From NCBI GenBank assembly GCA_903938445.1, contig CAJADG010000023.1, forward strand, positions 1 to 64,000: a stretch of DNA of 64,000 nucleotides, given 5' to 3'. The position numbers were made by a program, and so were the translations under genes. The DNA comes from an uncultured Bacteroidota bacterium (lineage in GTDB: Bacteria; Bacteroidota; Bacteroidia; Chitinophagales; Chitinophagaceae). The notes beneath the pieces were generated by a model, which worked only from the letters and a program-made list of their open reading frames with translations, searched no databases and had not been told where the DNA came from. Positions 26,682-36,367 of this stretch are shown in pieces. Every line of letters starts with the position of its first letter. Position 1 is the stretch's first letter.

Positions 26682-27686
26682 ATGGCTATATTAAGTTTTC
26701 AAAAACCTGACAAAATTGTTTTACAAAAAGCAAATGACTTTGAAGGACAATTCGAATTCCGTCCATTAGAGCCAGGATTTGGTTTAACATTAGGTAATGC
26801 TTTAAGAAGAGTATTATTAAGCTCTCTAGAAGGTTTTGCAATTGTGGGAATCAAGATTGAAGGTGTAGATCATGAGTTTGCAACAATCAAAGGAATTACA
26901 GAAGATGTAACTGAGATGATCTTAAACTTAAAGCAAGTTCGTTTTAAGCGTAAGGCAGATCAAGACGTTAGCTCTGAAAAAATCACTTTATCTATCAAAG
27001 GTAGCAGTGAATTTAACGCAGGTCATTTAGGTGAAGCTTCTCAACAATTTCAAGTAATGAACCCTGAGTTAGTTATTTGTACAATGGATCCTTCTGCAAA
27101 ATTAGACATTGAATTAACTATTAGCAAAGGCCGTGGTTATATCCCAGCGGAAGAGAATAAGTTAAAAGAAATGCCAATCGGATATATCGCGATTGATTCT
27201 ATTCATACTCCAATTAAAAATGTTAAGTATGTAATGGAAAACTATCGTGTAGAGCAAAGAACTGACTACGAAAAATTAATTTTAGATGTAGCTACTGATG
27301 GAACTATTCACCCTGAAGATGCTGTGAAGCAAGCTTCTAGAATTTTGATCCAACACTTAATGATCATCACAGACGAGAATATCACTTTTGATAATAAAGA
27401 AGATAAGAAAGAGGATGTGGTGGATGAGCAAGTATTACAATTAAGAAAAGTATTAAAGACTCCATTAGAGGATTTAGATCTTTCTGTTCGTGCGTTCAAT
27501 TGCTTGAAAGCTGCTAAAATTAACAGCTTGAGCGAATTGGTACAATACGAGCAAGAGGACTTAATGAAGTTCAGAAACTTTGGTCAAAAATCTTTATCTG
27601 AAATCGAACAAGTATTAATCGAAAGAGGATTAAGCTTTGGAATGGATTTAGGTAAATTAGGATTAGACAAATTAGATTTACAATAG
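26682..27686 (+). CDS. rpoA: DNA-directed RNA polymerase subunit alpha
   Basis: A 334-residue protein with both domains. The N-terminal assembly domain (about residues 1-235) includes EPGFGLTLGNALRRVLLSSLEG. The C-terminal DNA- and activator-contacting domain (about residues 260-325) includes LDLSVRAFNCLKAAKINSL and a helix-hairpin-helix segment (FRNFGQKSLSEIEQVL). A charged linker (NKEDKKEDVVDEQ) joins them. It is placed as usual between rpsD and rplQ. Confidence 0.98.
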   Translation: MAILSFQKPDKIVLQKANDFEGQFEFRPLEPGFGLTLGNALRRVLLSSLEGFAIVGIKIEGVDHEFATIKGITEDVTEMILNLKQVRFKRKADQDVSSEKITLSIKGSSEFNAGHLGEASQQFQVMNPELVICTMDPSAKLDIELTISKGRGYIPAEENKLKEMPIGYIAIDSIHTPIKNVKYVMENYRVEQRTDYEKLILDVATDGTIHPEDAVKQASRILIQHLMIITDENITFDNKEDKKEDVVDEQVLQLRKVLKTPLEDLDLSVRAFNCLKAAKINSLSELVQYEQEDLMKFRNFGQKSLSEIEQVLIERGLSFGMDLGKLGLDKLDLQ

Positions 27687-27721
27687 TCGCTTTATAATTA
27701 AGTAGATTATTATTTATAACC

Positions 27722-27765
27722 GAGCTTTCGGGCTCACACCTTACAATTCCTGACACGGTGTAAGG
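27722..27765 (+). other. Two hairpins in the rpoA-rplQ spacer
   Basis: GAGC-TTTCGG-GCTC (27722-27735) and CCTTACA...TGTAAGG (27739-27765, 7 bp, 13-base loop) occupy the 95-bp spacer. Neither has a following T run. They may influence rplQ translation or RNA processing; function unknown. Confidence 0.4.
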
Positions 27766-27781
27766 ACAAAAATTAAACGTC

Positions 27782-28312
27782 ATGCGTCACGGAGACAAAC
27801 AAAACAACTTAGGTCGTAAAAAGGCACACAGAGAAGCCTTGTTAAGTAACTTAGCTATCCAGTTAATTACCCACAAGCGTATCGTAACTACATTAGCTAA
27901 AGCAAAAGCTTTAAGAACTTATGTAGAGCCATTGGTTACTAAAACTAAAAAAACGGCTACTAAAGAAGAAATCAGCCATAACCACAGAGTGGTGTTCAGC
28001 TATTTAAATGACAAAGCAGCTGTGAAAGAATTATTCACTGTTGTAGCGCCTAAAATTGCTGCTCGTCCAGGTGGATATACGCGTATCATTAAATTAGGTA
28101 TTCGTCCAGGTGACAACGCCGAAAAAGCGATGATCGAATTAGTAGACTTCAACGAAATTTACGGTAACTCCATTGCAACTGCAGCTGAGCCAGCTAAAAA
28201 GACACGTAGAAGTAAAGCAACTGCAGCTCCTAAGAAAGCAGCTGAAGCAACAGAAGCTCCAGCAGTTACTGATGAAGCAACAGATGCTACACCAGAAGCA
28301 GCAGCTGAATAA
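27782..28312 (+). CDS. rplQ: 50S ribosomal protein L17, with C-terminal extension
   Basis: A 176-residue protein. The first ~120 residues are canonical L17 ([68 protein letters not shown]). A tail of about 45 residues rich in Ala, Glu, Thr and Lys follows and is likely disordered. Extended L17 is common in Bacteroidota. A strong terminator follows 23 bases later and ends the ribosomal cluster. Confidence 0.97.
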   Translation: MRHGDKQNNLGRKKAHREALLSNLAIQLITHKRIVTTLAKAKALRTYVEPLVTKTKKTATKEEISHNHRVVFSYLNDKAAVKELFTVVAPKIAARPGGYTRIIKLGIRPGDNAEKAMIELVDFNEIYGNSIATAAEPAKKTRRSKATAAPKKAAEATEAPAVTDEATDATPEAAAE

Positions 28313-28335
28313 TGGTTAATCTTATTGAACATATA

Positions 28336-28365
28336 AAGGCAAGACTTTGGTCTTGCCTTTTTTTT
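28336..28365 (+). terminator. Intrinsic terminator of the ribosomal cluster
   Basis: The stem AAGGCAAGAC / GTCTTGCCTT with loop TTTG is followed by a T run. The TTG in its loop doubles as the likely -33 element of carA. Confidence 0.92.
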
Positions 28366-28376
28366 GCCTAAATTTG
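28347..28376 (+). promoter_or_regulatory. Promoter of carA
   Basis: TTG (28347-28349), a 19-bp spacer, then TAAATTTG (28369-28376), matching the Bacteroidota consensus. The ATG lies 48 bases downstream. The -33 element is in the loop of the rplQ terminator, so terminator and promoter overlap. Confidence 0.7.
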
Positions 28377-28424
28377 CAGCATATAATAATCAACCACATA
28401 CCCAACTCATAATAGCATAATCCA

Positions 28425-29519
28425 ATGACCGCACAACCCGCAATCTTAGTTTTAGCCGATGGCAATGTATTTCACGGACAAGCATTTGGTAAAATAGGTA
28501 CCACCACTGGTGAAATTTGTTTTAATACGGGCATGACAGGTTACCAAGAGGTTTTCACAGATCCAAGTTACACGGGCCAGGTAATCATCATGAATAATGT
28601 ACATATTGGTAACTATGGAGTAAAGGATACTGATGTAGAAAGTAAGTCAGTAAAAATTCACGGATTAATTGGAAGAAATTTAGAAGAGAAATATTCACGT
28701 GCATTGGCGGATGGAAATTTGAATGAATATTTAATCGCTAATAATATTGTTTCCATTGAAGGGTTAGATACAAGAGCATTGGTGGCACATGTAAGAACAA
28801 GTGGTGCAATGAACTGTATTATATCTTCAGACAATTTAGATGTTGAATCATTGAAAAAGCAATTGGCACAAGTGCCAAGTATGGATGGATTAGAATTAGC
28901 GAGTACAGTCAGTACAACAGAAATTTATGAATTAGGTGATGTCAATTCTCCTCTAAAGGTTTCTGTACTTGACTTTGGCGTGAAGCATAATATTTTACAA
29001 TGTTTAGTAGATAGAGGAGTGCATGTAAGAGTGCATCCAGCAAAAACAGATTACGCAACCTTAAAAGCATTTAATCCAACTGGATATTTTTTATCGAATG
29101 GTCCTGGTGATCCAGCTCCAATGGATTATGCAGTAGCAACCATCAAACAAATTTTAGCAGATAAAAAACCTTTATTCGGAATTTGTTTAGGTCATCAATT
29201 ATTAGCGCGTGCAAATGATATCCCTACATTTAAAATGCACCATGGTCATAGAGGATTAAATCATCCAGTAAAAAATGTTATCACTGGACGTTCAGAAATC
29301 ACAACTCAAAATCATGGATTTGGAGTAGATCCTGAAGCGGTAAGAAAACATGACAATGTGATTGTATCACATGTAAATTTGAATGATGACTCTATTGAAG
29401 GAATCAAGTTGAAAGATCGTCCTGCTTTTAGTGTACAATACCACCCAGAGGCAACTCCAGGTCCGCATGATAGCAGATATTTATTTGATGATTTCGTATC
29501 TTTAATGAAAGCTAATTAA
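28425..29519 (+). CDS. carA: Carbamoyl-phosphate synthase small (glutaminase) subunit
   Basis: The 364-residue subunit hydrolyses glutamine and passes ammonia to CarB for carbamoyl phosphate, the entry to pyrimidine and arginine synthesis. The N-terminal CarA domain (ILVLADGNVFHGQAFG) is followed by a class I glutamine amidotransferase domain. Its triad is visible: Cys254 in FGICLGHQ, and His340 and Glu342 in QYHPEA. carB is not adjacent in this window; aroQ follows 20 bases later. Confidence 0.96.
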   Translation: MTAQPAILVLADGNVFHGQAFGKIGTTTGEICFNTGMTGYQEVFTDPSYTGQVIIMNNVHIGNYGVKDTDVESKSVKIHGLIGRNLEEKYSRALADGNLNEYLIANNIVSIEGLDTRALVAHVRTSGAMNCIISSDNLDVESLKKQLAQVPSMDGLELASTVSTTEIYELGDVNSPLKVSVLDFGVKHNILQCLVDRGVHVRVHPAKTDYATLKAFNPTGYFLSNGPGDPAPMDYAVATIKQILADKKPLFGICLGHQLLARANDIPTFKMHHGHRGLNHPVKNVITGRSEITTQNHGFGVDPEAVRKHDNVIVSHVNLNDDSIEGIKLKDRPAFSVQYHPEATPGPHDSRYLFDDFVSLMKAN

Positions 29520-29539
29520 TAAGATTTCAAAACCAACTT

Positions 29540-29968
29540 ATGCTTAATATTACTATCATAAACGGGCCTAATTTAAATTTGTTAGGAAAGCGTGAGCCAG
29601 GTGTATATGGTAGTGAAAGCTTTGATGATTTCTTAGTGCAATTAAAGCAACAATTTCCTCAAGTTAACTTTACTTATTATCAATCCAATATTGAAGGAGA
29701 ATTGGTTGATGCTATTCAACAAAATGGTTTTAACCAAGATGGCATCATTATTAATCCTGCTGCATATACACATACCTCAGTGGCCATTGGCGATGCCATT
29801 GCTGCTATTAAAGTGCCGGTGATTGAAGTACATATTAGCAATGTTCATGCAAGAGAAGATTTCAGAAAAATTTCCCATGTTTCTGCAAAAGCAGTGGGAA
29901 GCATTGTAGGCCTTGGTTTAAAAGGGTATGCATTGGCAACTGAATGGTTGATTCAAAATACAAAATAA
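29540..29968 (+). CDS. aroQ: 3-dehydroquinate dehydratase, type II
   Basis: The 142-residue dodecameric type II enzyme converts 3-dehydroquinate to 3-dehydroshikimate in aromatic amino acid synthesis. The active-site Tyr loop NGPNLNLLGKREPGVYG, the NPAAYTHTSVAI segment and HISNVHAREDFR (catalytic His and substrate-binding Arg) are all present. The other shikimate gene in the window, aroK, is over 32 kb away. Confidence 0.96.
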   Translation: MLNITIINGPNLNLLGKREPGVYGSESFDDFLVQLKQQFPQVNFTYYQSNIEGELVDAIQQNGFNQDGIIINPAAYTHTSVAIGDAIAAIKVPVIEVHISNVHAREDFRKISHVSAKAVGSIVGLGLKGYALATEWLIQNTK

Positions 29969-30012
29969 TACAAGATCGTATTTTACTGCGCGCGTTTATT
30001 TAATATTTACCT

Positions 30013-31632
30013 ATGTCAACACCTGCTACATCTTATCAAAAAAAAATATGGTGGTTGATTGGTGTTACAATTATTGCTAAAATAGTTTTATCATATTTTT
30101 TAGAGTTGGGTAATGACGAAGTGTACTATTATACGTATGCAGTACAACCTGACTGGAATCATTTTGATCATCCGGGAATGGTAGGGTGGATGATGCGTTT
30201 AACAAGTTTAAATTTACATTGGGTAAGTACTTTGTCCATGCGTTTAGGCAGTATCATATGCGCAGGGCTAGCTAGCTTGGTGATTTTTAAAACAGGTACC
30301 ATCATTAAAGATGAAAAAGCAGGATACATTGCAGCGTGGATGTATACGCTTTCAATCTATACTTCCCTTATTGCAGGCTTATTTGTTTTGCCGGATAGTC
30401 CACAGCTTTTGTTTTTTACATTGAGTATTTATTGGATGACTAAATGGGTAATACAGCCCTCGTCATTTACAACAAAGCATTGGTTGCTATTGGGTGTATA
30501 CATTGGCCTAGCCACTTTAAGTAAAGTACATGGTTTGTATTTATGGGTAGGCTTTGGTGCCTTTATTTTGTTTCATCAAATTAAGACACTTCAAAATACG
30601 CGTGTTTATCTATCCATTTTGATAACCTTGCTTTGTATAGTACCCATTGTATATTGGAATTTTCAAAATGATTTTATTACGTATCGATATCACTCACAAA
30701 GGGTAATGCATACAGGTTTGTTATTGGATAGTTTCTTACAACAAATTGTAGGAGAGATTATTTATCAAAATCCATTGGTATACTTGGCAGCGATCATTGC
30801 ATTGTTGAATGTTAAAAAAATCAAAGTACTATTATCAGCGCATAACCAAATAATTACACAAAGTGATTCTAAGGAGGCAACATCACGCGCTCAAACTATT
30901 AATTTATTAATGTGGCTGAGCTTACCCTTAATTTTTACTTTTTGGACAATTTCCTTATTTAATCCAACCCTGCCTCATTGGACGGGTCCAGGATTCATTG
31001 GATTATTTATCATAGCAGGGGTTTATTGGAGTCAGCGTCTAGAAAATAATCAAGATTCTAGTATAAGGTCTATGCCATTGATCTTAAAAGGGGCATTAGG
31101 CCTATTAGGAGCCTCCATTTTGGGCTTTTTATTGCTTGTTTATACTTTCCCTAGGCAATTAGGGTCGACCAAAATGGAGAACCTAGGCGAGTATAATCCC
31201 ATCAATGATGTAACTGGGTGGGAATCCTTTACCGAATCCTTCACCAAAATAGTAGCTCAGGATAAAAAAATAGGATTAATGCAGGAAACAGATCCTATTA
31301 TTACCCATAAATGGTTTCCTGCTGGACACTTATTATTTTACACAGCAAAGCCATTGAATAAGCGCGTAATTGCTATCGGCAGTTTGGATGACATTCACAA
31401 ATTTGCATGGTTAAATAAAACACAGGATCCTTTAATAATAGGAGAGAATGCTTATTGCATAGTGCCTTCGAATTTACCTGTTGATCCCAATAAATTATAT
31501 GGCAATTACTTTGAAACAATCAGCAAGCCCGATACTATTCCAATGATTTCAAGAGGGGTGTTGCTGCGTAATTTTTATGTGTATCGCTTAATGCACTGTA
31601 AGCAAGTACCTGTTGAGATAATTAAGAAGTAA
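30013..31632 (+). CDS. GT39/ArnT-like membrane glycosyltransferase
   Basis: A 539-residue integral membrane protein with about 10-12 helices in its first 390 residues and a soluble C-terminal part of about 145 residues. The acidic motif in GNDEVYYY, in the first periplasmic loop, is typical of dolichyl-phosphate-mannose mannosyltransferase and ArnT-type GT-C enzymes, which move a sugar from a polyprenyl phosphate donor to protein or lipid at the outer face of the inner membrane. Substrate unknown. It converges on tamB with a 6-base gap. Confidence 0.8.
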   Translation: MSTPATSYQKKIWWLIGVTIIAKIVLSYFLELGNDEVYYYTYAVQPDWNHFDHPGMVGWMMRLTSLNLHWVSTLSMRLGSIICAGLASLVIFKTGTIIKDEKAGYIAAWMYTLSIYTSLIAGLFVLPDSPQLLFFTLSIYWMTKWVIQPSSFTTKHWLLLGVYIGLATLSKVHGLYLWVGFGAFILFHQIKTLQNTRVYLSILITLLCIVPIVYWNFQNDFITYRYHSQRVMHTGLLLDSFLQQIVGEIIYQNPLVYLAAIIALLNVKKIKVLLSAHNQIITQSDSKEATSRAQTINLLMWLSLPLIFTFWTISLFNPTLPHWTGPGFIGLFIIAGVYWSQRLENNQDSSIRSMPLILKGALGLLGASILGFLLLVYTFPRQLGSTKMENLGEYNPINDVTGWESFTESFTKIVAQDKKIGLMQETDPIITHKWFPAGHLLFYTAKPLNKRVIAIGSLDDIHKFAWLNKTQDPLIIGENAYCIVPSNLPVDPNKLYGNYFETISKPDTIPMISRGVLLRNFYVYRLMHCKQVPVEIIKK

Positions 31633-31638
31633 TCGCTG

Positions 31639-34600
31639 TTAGTCAAAATCTTTACGATAGGAGATACTAACACCTTGTCTGTTTCTTTTACCGAGAGCGC
31701 TACCATTAATATCTAAACTATTTCGATTAAATAAAATAGCGCGAAGTTTTTTATCTTTTGAAAGTATAAATTCAACGTTCACGTCTGGCAACCATTGCAA
31801 GTCACTGTTTTGAATGGTGCTAGTGTTTCTTACATTAAAGTCCAAGTCACCACCCACATTCACCACAATTTTATCATTAAAGAAGCTACGACCCAATTTT
31901 AAATTGACCCTGGTTCTATCCACTTTGTTGGCATTAATTGCAATACCTGCACCTGTAGGGTCTAACAAATTACCACTGTTGTATACTGAAGATCCAATAT
32001 CAAATCTTAAGCTTTTATCACCAGTCACTTTATTTAATAGATTGCCAATGGATTTATTAATTTCCTTGGTAAGCAATTGTGAAATAGTATTGATACCGAT
32101 GGTGGTTACCGAATAAGCACTGTTATTATTACTATTACTAAAGCTAACAGGTGCGAATGAATTAAATACAATCAAGAAAGAAACCTGTTTTAATATTTCG
32201 TTGTCATCACGCTCAAGTCTTGTAATGAATTGTGAAAATTCATTATCCGAACTAATAGGATTGCCTTGAGGAAAGGCCAGGGAGAATTTAATTTCAGGTT
32301 GCGCTAATTTATTTCTCAAAGCTGCAATTACATATACACTTCCACGATATCCTTTTACTGCATTACTAAAATTGGCAGAACCTACTAAGTCATTTAAGCT
32401 CACACGCTCTGCGGTATATTTTGCGTCAATGTGAATATCAGCTTCATTAGGATTACCAGTCCATTCGATATAATTACCTGCTTCAGGAATCAATTCAAAT
32501 GGTTTTTTTATGAAGGATTGAAAGTTAAAATCGTATTTACCCGATTCAATATTATACTTTCCTCTAATTGTTAATGGTTCAATGTTACCCGCTCTAATTT
32601 TAATTCTACCCTCACCAACTCCTTTAATCACATCACCCGTAAGCTCATCTAAAATCACATCAATCTGTGTTTTATTATTGGCAGTCACTTCTAAATCCAC
32701 TACCAAATTATAAGCGGGAACATCGGCGCTTTTAGTTGCGGACTTTCCATATTTTTTAAATACTATAAATTCAGATTTGCCACTTTCCTTGCTGGTCGTG
32801 TTCGGCAAGTAAATATGTGAACTATCATTTACATCGGCGTTAATAGACATTTTAATATTTTCTTCAGGGCCTTTTATCGTCATGGTTGCTTTACCAACTG
32901 CCTTGCCATAAAAATTAGGATTATCAAGCACATCTGTTCTTAATAGTTCAATTTTAGGGCTACTCATTTCCATATCATAATCAAGATGCTTAAAGCCTTG
33001 ATTCAAAATCTTTCCTTTAAAAATGGCTTTTCTATTGAGTTCGTCAGACACACTCATGTTGCCGAAATCAATTCCTTCATTGGTAAATTGTATTAAAGCA
33101 CCACTATCTATTTTGTATTTCACTTTGGTATAATCTACTACAAAAGAGGCATTTTCTAAACTAGCAGATCCTAGTAAATATGGATTTTCAATTCTGCCTC
33201 CAAAATGCAAAGCACCATTGGCCTTACCATCAATATTGGTAATGACGTTCCCAATAAATTGTTGAATTAAACTAAACTTAGAATGCTTTAAATATAAATT
33301 TGCATCTAGAGGATTAGTACTGTCCTTTAAATTATAAGATCCTTGTGCAGATAAATTATATTCAGTATTAGGACTAGTGAAATCAAATGGAACCAATCCT
33401 TTTGATTGTTGGTAAGATAAATTGACAGTTGTGAATCCAATAGAGTCATTGTTAAATGAAAACTTGTCTAAATTTAAATTTGCACTTATTTCAAAGTCCT
33501 TTAAAATATTTTTAAATTGAACTTTACCATTAGTTGCTGCTTCTAATTTAGGGTAAGAAAAAAATACTTTCGTCATATCCCCAAGAATTACATTTTTAAG
33601 TTCTAATTGAAGCGCATTTTTATCAATATTGGAATTGGATACAATAAGTTCTTGAAGTCCTTGAGAGAGTCTTAAATTACTAGCACTTGTATTACTTTCC
33701 CTGATATTTAAAATGCCTTTATTATCAATATCCCATTTTTTATGGTTTAATAAAAAGTAGGAGGGCAGCCAATTAATGGATAAGCCATCATTATAAGTAT
33801 GTACATAGCCGTTTAACGCCAATTGCTCCAGCGCAGATTCACTATTCGCATTGATGTTTACTAATGAATTGTCTTTGCTGGTATTAATTTGGATAAAGGG
33901 CTTCGTGAAACTAAAACTATCCGTTAAATTAAATTGATTTGCAGACAGTGTTAAATGCAATGAGTCAATATTTCCTTTACCTGTAATTTGACCATCTTTA
34001 ATAGCGTAGTCGGCCCAATTGTATTTGAAGCTTGCAAAAGGAATTTTCGCATTCAAGCCAATGCTTTGTTTGTCAGTATTAATTGTACCTGTGATATTAA
34101 CGTTGTTAAAACCGGTTATGTCGCTGTTAAAAAGTCGAATATAAGGTTCAAAATAATTGGTCTTAATGTCAATGCTAAATACTTGATTGGCAGTGGTATT
34201 TTTAGGTGCAGGAATATAAGTTGGTAAATAGCGCTGCATAAAATATTGCACACTAGCAGGAAGGTGTAGGATATTAAATTTGCCTACAATGCTTGCTTGA
34301 ATATCATTACTTGAAAGTTTGATATTTTTTATGCCGTTGATCGTAGTAGAATTTAAAGTCAGGGAATCAAAATTAACAGCCGCTTCGGTTCCCTTTAATT
34401 TGCCATTAAAGAATTTAGCATACCCAGTAAAGTTGTCAATATTATTACCTTCAAAATTGATGTCTAATAAACCAGTAAGCTCAATTTTATTATTTGAAAT
34501 ATTCAATGCTTTTAAATTTGCACTTAATAAGTCACCCACTGCATTGAATTTTGGCATTTTATTTCTAAAATCTAATTCAAGGTTACTATTGAAATTAATA

Positions 34601-36342
34601 TTTGGATCTTTGACTCTGAACTTGCCATTAAAAGCTCCTTTTTGTAAAGTTCCGTTGATATTAATATTGGTATAGGTATATTTATTAAACTCAATTGAAT
34701 CAATATTACCCTCGATATTTGTTTTTGATTGCTCTAATTTAAAAGAGCTACCAGCAATTTTTCCTTTAAAGTTTAAATAGCCAAGCGATTCAATATTAAA
34801 TAATTTACCCGCATTAAAATGATAGGTATTTAAAAGACCATCGTATGTTGGCTCACCCGTTTCTGGGAATTTCAACCTGATTTGAGTTTCGGCTAATCCC
34901 ATTTTAGTAGAGATGGTTCCTTTTGTGATAAAGTCATATAAAGTTCCATTAAAATCTCCTTTAAAATACAAATCACCTAAAGCTTCAAATGGAAAATCTT
35001 TTACTTCGTCCAAGCTTTTAATCCAACTTCTTAAATCGCCATAATTCGTTTTCGCATTGACGTCTTTAAATTCAATTTTAGTATTGCGCATATCAGGAAT
35101 GCCCTTCATTGAAAAAGTTCCGCCGATAAATGAATTATTGTACTTGCCCGTTAAATCACTCGCATTAAAATTGCCCACTGTTCCTAAAAAGTGACAACTG
35201 ATGTTTACTTTTTGATTTAAGTCCTTTAGCTCTGGAGCGAAGTAGGCAATATCATCTGTTGCTACACTTGCATTAACAAGATGCGACTTCATAACCACAT
35301 TGTTGATGTAATTGCCGAAATCTTTTCCAAAATGATTGTATTGCATTGCGTAGTAGGAGCCAATAATGCTATTATTTGTTTTTAAAAGTAAAGTATCAAA
35401 CTCCATTATTTTTGGAGTCAATTTAAAAGAAGTGGTTAGTTTTTTTATTTCAAAACCAGATCGCTCTTTTACTTGTAATGAATTTACTTTTGCTGTGATG
35501 GTATCTCCTTTGAAAACAACATTTCTAATATTTGCATTAATATCATGCATTCTTATATGTTCGCCATCAAAATAATTTACAGGACGTTTGTAACCATATT
35601 CAATCCACATTTTACCATTGGAAACAAGCAATTCATTTACTTGAATATTTAAATGGTTAGGGTTTAGTGCAAGATCTCCATTTTCTAATGTATCATCTGA
35701 ACTCTTGTTTTTTAAATCATTCAAAGGCTTTAATCCTTTAAATGATTGAATTAAATAATAAGGCTTATTGATGACAACCTGATCTACATGAATATTCTTT
35801 CCTTGAACCGATTTAATATTGGCAACAATATTGTCTGCATTCAATTCGGTTAAACCACCCAACCATTTGTCATTTTCTACAAAATGTAAATTGGTAATAT
35901 CCAATTTCTTGATGTCAATATTGCTAGATTTTTTCTTACTGGTATCGCTTGATAAGTAATCTGCTAAAAATTGATAGTTCCATTTTTCTGAACTTCTGTT
36001 TAAATATATTTTAGCACCATCCAATCCGACATATTTTATGATTGGTTCAGTGGAAGAAAAAACAAGATCACTGATTCTTAACTTAAAACTATTTGCATAT
36101 AAAAGGGTATCCTTTTTTTGATCACGAATAAGGATATGTTGCATATCCAATTTATCAAATAAAGAAAATCCAACACGGTCAATTTTCACTTCAGTTCCAA
36201 GTTGCTTTGAAATGCGCGCAGTCATGATCCCAGCCAACTTATTTTGAATGGCAGGGACAAATAATAATAGATAGCAAAAAAGGAAAAGTCCTAGTAGGCT
36301 AGCTAAAATTACACGCAGTAAATGAAGCTTCTTTTTTAACAA
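31639..36342 (-). CDS. tamB: TamB-like translocation and assembly module protein (DUF490/AsmA-like)
   Basis: A 1567-residue inner-membrane-anchored periplasmic protein. One N-terminal helix (about residues 8-30) is followed by a very long series of beta-strand segments and the C-terminal TamB/DUF490 domain (about residues 1130-1560), for example IRGKYNIESGKYDFNFQSF and GNPNEADIHIDAKYTAER. TamB-type proteins bridge the envelope and are implicated in outer membrane protein assembly and lipid transport. The start codon is TTG at 36342, with no suitable ATG. It lies 25 bases downstream of ggt on the same strand, so the two are probably co-transcribed. Confidence 0.9.
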   Translation of the reverse strand: MLKKKLHLLRVILASLLGLFLFCYLLLFVPAIQNKLAGIMTARISKQLGTEVKIDRVGFSLFDKLDMQHILIRDQKKDTLLYANSFKLRISDLVFSSTEPIIKYVGLDGAKIYLNRSSEKWNYQFLADYLSSDTSKKKSSNIDIKKLDITNLHFVENDKWLGGLTELNADNIVANIKSVQGKNIHVDQVVINKPYYLIQSFKGLKPLNDLKNKSSDDTLENGDLALNPNHLNIQVNELLVSNGKMWIEYGYKRPVNYFDGEHIRMHDINANIRNVVFKGDTITAKVNSLQVKERSGFEIKKLTTSFKLTPKIMEFDTLLLKTNNSIIGSYYAMQYNHFGKDFGNYINNVVMKSHLVNASVATDDIAYFAPELKDLNQKVNISCHFLGTVGNFNASDLTGKYNNSFIGGTFSMKGIPDMRNTKIEFKDVNAKTNYGDLRSWIKSLDEVKDFPFEALGDLYFKGDFNGTLYDFITKGTISTKMGLAETQIRLKFPETGEPTYDGLLNTYHFNAGKLFNIESLGYLNFKGKIAGSSFKLEQSKTNIEGNIDSIEFNKYTYTNININGTLQKGAFNGKFRVKDPNINFNSNLELDFRNKMPKFNAVGDLLSANLKALNISNNKIELTGLLDINFEGNNIDNFTGYAKFFNGKLKGTEAAVNFDSLTLNSTTINGIKNIKLSSNDIQASIVGKFNILHLPASVQYFMQRYLPTYIPAPKNTTANQVFSIDIKTNYFEPYIRLFNSDITGFNNVNITGTINTDKQSIGLNAKIPFASFKYNWADYAIKDGQITGKGNIDSLHLTLSANQFNLTDSFSFTKPFIQINTSKDNSLVNINANSESALEQLALNGYVHTYNDGLSINWLPSYFLLNHKKWDIDNKGILNIRESNTSASNLRLSQGLQELIVSNSNIDKNALQLELKNVILGDMTKVFFSYPKLEAATNGKVQFKNILKDFEISANLNLDKFSFNNDSIGFTTVNLSYQQSKGLVPFDFTSPNTEYNLSAQGSYNLKDSTNPLDANLYLKHSKFSLIQQFIGNVITNIDGKANGALHFGGRIENPYLLGSASLENASFVVDYTKVKYKIDSGALIQFTNEGIDFGNMSVSDELNRKAIFKGKILNQGFKHLDYDMEMSSPKIELLRTDVLDNPNFYGKAVGKATMTIKGPEENIKMSINADVNDSSHIYLPNTTSKESGKSEFIVFKKYGKSATKSADVPAYNLVVDLEVTANNKTQIDVILDELTGDVIKGVGEGRIKIRAGNIEPLTIRGKYNIESGKYDFNFQSFIKKPFELIPEAGNYIEWTGNPNEADIHIDAKYTAERVSLNDLVGSANFSNAVKGYRGSVYVIAALRNKLAQPEIKFSLAFPQGNPISSDNEFSQFITRLERDDNEILKQVSFLIVFNSFAPVSFSNSNNNSAYSVTTIGINTISQLLTKEINKSIGNLLNKVTGDKSLRFDIGSSVYNSGNLLDPTGAGIAINANKVDRTRVNLKLGRSFFNDKIVVNVGGDLDFNVRNTSTIQNSDLQWLPDVNVEFILSKDKKLRAILFNRNSLDINGSALGKRNRQGVSISYRKDFD

Positions 36343-36367
36343 GAATTAGATTTTTGTAAAAATACAA

